A stretch of 64,000 bases of DNA from Arenicola marina (taxonomy: Eukaryota > Annelida > Polychaeta > Arenicolidae). The DNA lies in the NCBI GenBank assembly GCA_964019135.1, contig OZ025255.1, positions 42,686,811-42,750,810 of the forward strand. Reading direction: 5' to 3'. Below are positions 58,801 to 64,000 of the stretch, piece after piece. The notes under the pieces are model-generated. The model worked only from the letters and a program-made list of their open reading frames with translations, ran no database searches and was not told the DNA's origin. The stretch's first letter is position 1; every line of letters starts with the position of its first letter. A program made the translations under genes and the position numbers.

Positions 58801-61800
58801 TGGCTGCAGGTCCTGTCTGTCTGTCTGTGTGTCTGTCCGTATGTATCTTCATTGTACTGACTGCGCACGGTGCGTGGCTGCAGGTCCTGTCTGTCTGTCT
58901 GTGTGTCTGTCCGTATGTATCTTCATTGTACTGACTGCGCTCGGTGCGTGGCTGCAGGTCCTGTCTGTGTGTCTGTGTGTCTGTCCGTATGTATCTTCAT
59001 TGTACTGACTGCGCTCGGTGCGTGGCTGCAGGTCCTGTCTGTCTGTCTGTGTGTCTGTCCGTATGTATCTTCATTGTACTGACTGCGCTCGGTGCGTGGC
59101 TGCAGGTCCTGTCTGTCTGTCTGTGTGTCTGTCCGTATGTATCTTCATTGTACTGACTGCGCTCGGTGCGTGGCTGCAGGTCCTGTCTGTGTGTCTGTGT
59201 GTCTGTCCGTATGTACCTTCATTGTACTGACTGCGCTCGGTGCGTGGCTGCAGGTCCTGTCTGTCTGTCTGTGTGTCTGTCCGTATGTACCTTCATTGTA
59301 CTGACTGCGCACGGTGCGTGGCTGCAGGTCCTGTCTGTCTGTCTGTGTCTGTCCGTATGTACCTTCATTGTACTGACTGCGCTCGGTGCGTGGCTGCAGG
59401 TCCTGTCTGTCTGTCTGTGTGTCTGTCCGTATGTACCTTCATTGTACTGACTGCGCACGGTGCGTGGCTGCAGGTCCTGTCTGTCTGTCTGTGTCTGTCC
59501 GTATGTACCTTCATTGTACTGACTGCGCTCGGTGCGTGACTGCAGGTCCTGTCTGTCTGTCTGTGTGTCTGTCCGTATGTACCTTCATTGTACTGACTGC
59601 GCTCGGTGCGTGACTGCAGGTCCTGTCTGTCTGTCTGTGTGTCTGTCCGTATGTACCTTCATTGTACTGACTGCGCACGGTGCGTGGCTGCAGGTCCTGT
59701 CTGTCTGTCTGTGTGTCTGTCCGTATGTACCTTCATTGTACTGACTGCGCTCGGTGCGTGGCTGCAGGTCCTGTCTGTCTGTCTGTGTGTCTGTCCGTAT
59801 GTACCTTCATTGTACTGACTGCGCACGGTGCGTGGCTGCAGGTCCTGTCTGTCTGTCTGTGTCTGTCCGTATGTACCTTCATTGTACTGACTGCGCTCGG
59901 TGCGTGGCTGCAGGTCCTGTCTGTCTGTCTGTATGTACCTTCATTGTACTGACTGCGCACGGTGCGTGGCTGCAGGTCCTGTCTGTCTGTCTGTGTCTGT
60001 CCGTATGTACCTTCATTGTACTGACTGCGCTCGGTGCGTGGCTGAAGGTCCTGTCTGTCTGTCTGTGTGTCTGTCCGTATGTACCTTCATTGTACTGACT
60101 GCGCTCGGTGCGTGGCTGCAGGTCCTGTCTGTCTGTCTGTGTCTGTCCGTATGTACCTTCATTGTACTGACTGCGCTCGGTGCGTGGCTGCAGGTCCTGT
60201 CTGTCTGTCTGTCTGTGTGTGTGTCTGTCCGTATGTACCTTCATTGTACTGACTGCGCTCGGTGCGTGGCTGCAGGTCCTGTCTGTCTGTCTGTGTGTCT
60301 GTCCGTATGTACCTTCATTGTACTGACTGCGCACGGTGTGTGGCTGCAGGTCCTGTCTGTCTGTCTGTGTCTGTCCGTATGTACCTTCATTGTACTGACT
60401 GCGCTCGGTGCGTGGCTGCAGGTCCTGTCTGTCTGTCTGTGTCTGTCCGTATGTACCTTCATTGTACTGACTGCGCTCGGTGCGTGGCTGCAGGTCCTGT
60501 CTGTCTGTCTGTCTGTGTGTGTGTCTGTCCGTATGTACCTTCATTGTACTGACTGCGCTCGGTGCGTGGCTGCAGGTCCTGTCTGTCTGTCTGTGTGTCT
60601 GTCCGTATGTACCTTCATTGTACTGACTGCGATCGGTGCGTGGCTGCAGGTCCTGTCCGTCTGTCTGTGTGTCTGTCCGTATGTACCTTCATTGTACTGA
60701 CTGCGCTCGGTGTGTGGCTGCAGGTCCTGTCTGTCTGTCTGTGTCTGCCCGTATGTACCTTCATTGTACTGACTGCGCTCGGTGCGTGGCTGCAGGTCCT
60801 GTCTGTCTGTCTGTGTGTCTGTCCGTATGTACCTTCATTGTACTGACTGCGCTCGGTGCGTGGCTGCAGGTCCTGTCTGTCTGTCTGTCTGTGTCTGTCC
60901 GTATGTACCTTCATTGTACTGACTGCGCTCGGTGCGTGGCTGCAGGTCCTGTCTGTCTGTCTGTCTGTCTGTGTGTCTGTCCGTATGTACCTTCATTGTA
61001 CTGACTGCGCTCGGTGCGTGACTGCAGGTCCTGTCTGTCTGTCTGTGTCTGTCCGTATGTACCTTCATTGTACTGACTGCGCTCGGTGCGTGACTGCAGG
61101 TCCTGTCTGTCTGTCTGTGTGTCTGACCGTATGTACCTTCATTGTACTGACTGCGCTCGGTGCGTGGCTGCAGGTCCTGTCTGTCTGTCTGTGTGTCTGT
61201 CCGTATGTACCTTCATTGTACTGACTGCGCTCGGTGCGTGGCTGCAGGTCCTGTCTGTCTGTCTGTCTGTGTCTGTCCGTATGTACCTTCATTGTACTGA
61301 CTGCGCTCGGTGCGTGGCTGCAGGTCCTGTCTGTCTGTCTGTCTGTCTGTGTGTCTGTCCGTATGTACCTTCATTGTACTGACTGCGCTCGGTGCGTGAC
61401 TGCAGGTCCTGTCTGTCTGTCTGTGTCTGTCCGTATGTACCTTCATTGTACTGACTGCGCTCGGTGCGTGGCTGCAGGTCCTGTCTGTCTGTCTGTGTCT
61501 GTCCGTATGTACCTTCATTGTACTGACTGCGCTCGGTGCGTGGCTGCAGGTCCTGTCTGTCTGTCTGTCTGTGTGTGTGTCTGTCCGTATGTACCTTCAT
61601 TGTACTGACTGCGCTCGGTGCGTGGCTGCAGGTCCTGTCTGTCTGTCTGTGTGTCTGTCCGTATGTACCTTCATTGTACTGACTGCGATCGGTGCGTGGC
61701 TGCAGGTCCTGTCCGTCTGTCTGTGTGTCTGTCCGTATGTACCTTCATTGTACTGACTGCGCTCGGTGTGTGGCTGCAGGTCCTGTCTGTCTGTCTGTGT

Positions 61801-64000
61801 CTGCCCGTATGTACCTTCATTGTACTGACTGCGCTCGGTGCGTGGCTGCAGGTCCTGTCTGTCTGTCTGTGTGTCTGTCCGTATGTACCTTCATTGTACT
61901 GACTGCGCTCGGTGCGTGGCTGCAGGTCCTGTCTGTCTGTCTGTCTGTGTCTGTCCGTATGTACCTTCATTGTACTGACTGCGCTCGGTGCGTGGCTGCA
62001 GGTCCTGTCTGTCTGTCTGTCTGTCTGTGTGTCTGTCCGTATGTACCTTCATTGTACTGACTGCGCTCGGTGCGTGACTGCAGGTCCTGTCTGTCTGTCT
62101 GTGTCTGTCCGTATGTACCTTCATTGTACTGACTGCGCTCGGTGCGTGACTGCAGGTCCTGTCTGTCTGTCTGTGTGTCTGACCGTATGTACCTTCATTG
62201 TACTGACTGCGCACGGTGCGTGGCTGCAGGTCCTGTCTGTCTGTCTGTGTGTCTGTCCGTATGTACCTTCATTGTACTGACTGCGCACGGTGCGTGGCTG
62301 CAGGTCCTGTCTGTCTGTCTGTGTGTCTGACCGTATGTACCTTCATTGTACTGACTGCGCACGGTGCGTGGCTGCAGGTCCTGTCTCTCTGTCTGTGTGT
62401 CTGTCCGTATGTACCTTCATTGTACTGACTGCGCTCGGTGCGTGGCTGCAGGTCCTGTCTGTCTGTCTGTGTGTCTGACCGTATGTACCTTCATTGTACT
62501 GACTGCGCTCGGTGCGTGGCTGCAGGTCCTGTCTGTCTGTCTGTGTGTCTGACCGTATGTACCTTCATTGTACTGACTGCGCTCGGTGCGTGACTGCAGG
62601 TCCTGTCTGTCTGTCTGTGTGTCTGACCGTATGTACCTTCATTGTACTGACTGCGATCGGTGTGTGGCTGCAGGTCCTGTCTGTCTGTGTGTGTGTCTGT
62701 CCGTATGTACCTTCATTGTACTAACTGCGCTCGGTGCGTGGCTGTAGGTCCTGTCTGTGTGTCTGTCCGTATGTACCTTCATTGTACTGACTGCGCTCGG
62801 TGCGTGGCTGCAGGTCCTGTCTGTCTGTCTGTGTGTCTGTCCGTATGTACCTTCATTGTACTGACTGCGCTCGGTGCGTGGCTGCAGGTCCTGTCTGTCT
62901 GTGTGTCTGTCCGTATGTACCTTCATTGTACTGACTGCGCTCGGTGCGTGGCTGCAGGTTCTGTCTGTCTGTCTGTGTGTCTGTCCGTATGTACCTTCAT
63001 TGTACTGACTGCGCTCGGTGCGTGACTGCAGGTCCTGTCTGTCTGTCTGTGTGTCTGTCCGTATGTACCTTCATTGTACTGACTGCGCTCGGTGCGTGGC
63101 TGCAGGTCCTGTCTGTCTGTCTGTGTGTCTGACCGTATGTACCTTCATTGTACTGACTGCGCTCGGTGCGTGGCTGCAGGTCCTGTCTCTCTGTCTGTGT
63201 GTCTGTCCGTATGTACCTTCATTGTACTGACTGCGCTCGGTGCGTGGCTGCAGGTCCTGTCTGTCTGTGTGTGTGTCTGACCGTATGTACCTTCATTGTA
63301 CTGACTGCGCTCGGTGCGTGGCTGCAGGTCCTGTCTCTCTGTCTGTGTGTCTGTCCGTATGTACCTTCATTGTACTGACTGCGCTCGGTGCGTGGCTGCA
63401 GGTCCTGTCTCTCTGTCTGTGTGTCTGTCCGTATGTACCTTCATTGTACTGACTGCGCTCGGTGCGTGGCTGCAGGTCCTGTCTGTCTGTCTGTGTGTCT
63501 GACCGTATGTACCTTCATTGTACTGACTGCGCTCGGTGCGTGGCTGCAGGTCCTGTCTGTCTGTCTGTGTGTCTGACCGTATGTACCTTCATTGTACTGA
63601 CTGCGCACGGTGCGTGGCTGCAGGTCCTATCTGTCTGTCTGTGTGTCTGACCGTATGTACCTTCATTGTACTGACTGCGCACGGTGCGTGGCTGCAGGTC
63701 CTATCTGTCTGTCTGTGTGTCTGTCCGTATGTACCTTCATTGTACTGACTGCGCTCGGTGCGTGACTGCAGGTCCTGTCTGTCTGTCTGTGTGTCTGACC
63801 GTATGTACCTTCATTGTACTGACTGCGCTCGGTGCGTGGCTGCAGGTCCTGTCTGTCTGTCTGTGTGTCTGACCGTATGTACCTTCATTGTACTGACTGC
63901 GCTCGGTGCGTGGCTGCAGGTCCTGTCTGTCTGTCTGTGTGTCTGACCGTATGTACCTTCATTGTACTGACTGCGCTCGGTGTGTGGCTGCAGGTCCTGT
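52826..64000 (-). repeat. 74-bp minisatellite, about 151 units, over 11 kb and open at the right edge; each unit appears to carry a ythdc2 exon end and 5' splice site
   Basis: The plus-strand unit is CTGTCTGTCTGTCTGTGTGT, then CTGTCCGTATGTACCTTCAT, then TGTACTGACTGCGCTCGGTG, then CGTGGCTGCAGGTC. Variants lose or gain CTGT steps (68-90 bp). On the minus strand each unit reads CTGCAGCCACGCACCGAGCG, CAGTCAGTACAATGAAG, then the donor-like GTACATACGG and an ACAGACAG tract. In frame this is LQPRTERSQYNEG. It resembles the YTHDC2 linker (LLPKTERG in the vertebrate protein as I remember it) that stands directly before the Walker A exon, and GAAG followed by GT gives the one base that exon needs. Overlapping plus-strand frames such as SVCLSVCTFIVLTALGAWLQV are artefacts. 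Confidence 0.93.

Noticed and set aside
52843..64000. The many short frames with SVCLSVCTFIVLTALGAWLQV as membrane or cysteine-rich peptides
   Set aside because: They are plus-strand readings of the 74-bp unit and end every two to three units. The meaningful reading is on the opposite strand.

Overview
This is animal nuclear DNA. Genes are broken into short exons with GT-AG junctions, tRNA-derived SINEs are present, there is a secreted-type C-type lectin domain exon, and far more minisatellite than gene. The lectin style (QPD sugar site, WDDWHC, FICE ending) and SINE type suggest a lophotrochozoan, probably a mollusc; this is inference. Two 200-N runs (13568-13767 and 41878-42077) are fixed-size assembly gaps. 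Nearly all of the long open reading frames are repeat units whose length is a multiple of three; they are not genes.

Only two genes can be identified. (1) A YTHDC2-type RNA helicase lies on the minus strand from about 52.6 kb to 43.8 kb. Nine consecutive exons can be placed to the base, and their phases all fit. They encode the linker before the helicase, the Walker A motif GETGSGKTTQ, TQPRR, DEIH, SAAL, the acidic linker and the ankyrin insert that distinguishes YTHDC2 from other DEAH helicases. Its 5' part (R3H domain) lies beyond the right edge. Its 3' part (helicase C-terminal half, HA2, OB, YTH) is not found. (2) A C-type lectin gene lies on the plus strand, with only its last exon (17726-17970) recognisable.

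Layout. 0-6 kb: G- and C-rich minisatellites and one candidate micro-exon. 6-15.6 kb: mostly unique DNA with a SINE and small repeats. 15.7-18.1 kb: the lectin exon with a 51-bp array in front and a 45-bp duplication behind. 18-22.6 kb: unique DNA and G-rich arrays. 22.6-30.9 kb: an 8.3-kb array of 39-bp units. 31.4-37.9 kb: an unrelated array of 39/40-bp units. 38-41.9 kb: unique DNA. 42.1-43.5 kb: a 49-bp array. 43.8-52.6 kb: ythdc2 exons with two more arrays. 52.8-64 kb: a 74-bp array running off the window.

The main observation is that several arrays are tandem amplifications of exon-intron junctions. The lectin array repeats the 3' splice site and the first bases of the exon. In ythdc2, one array repeats a 3' splice site plus half an exon (45.1-49.3 kb) and another repeats an exon end plus its 5' splice site (49.96-50.89 kb). 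The 11-kb 74-bp array repeats what appears to be the end of the preceding exon plus its 5' splice site, with the phase needed by the next exon. Two further arrays (42.1-43.5 and 2.7-6.0 kb) carry a pyrimidine tract plus CAG in each unit. The two genes would thus be transcribed with dozens to over a hundred decoy splice sites beside the real ones.
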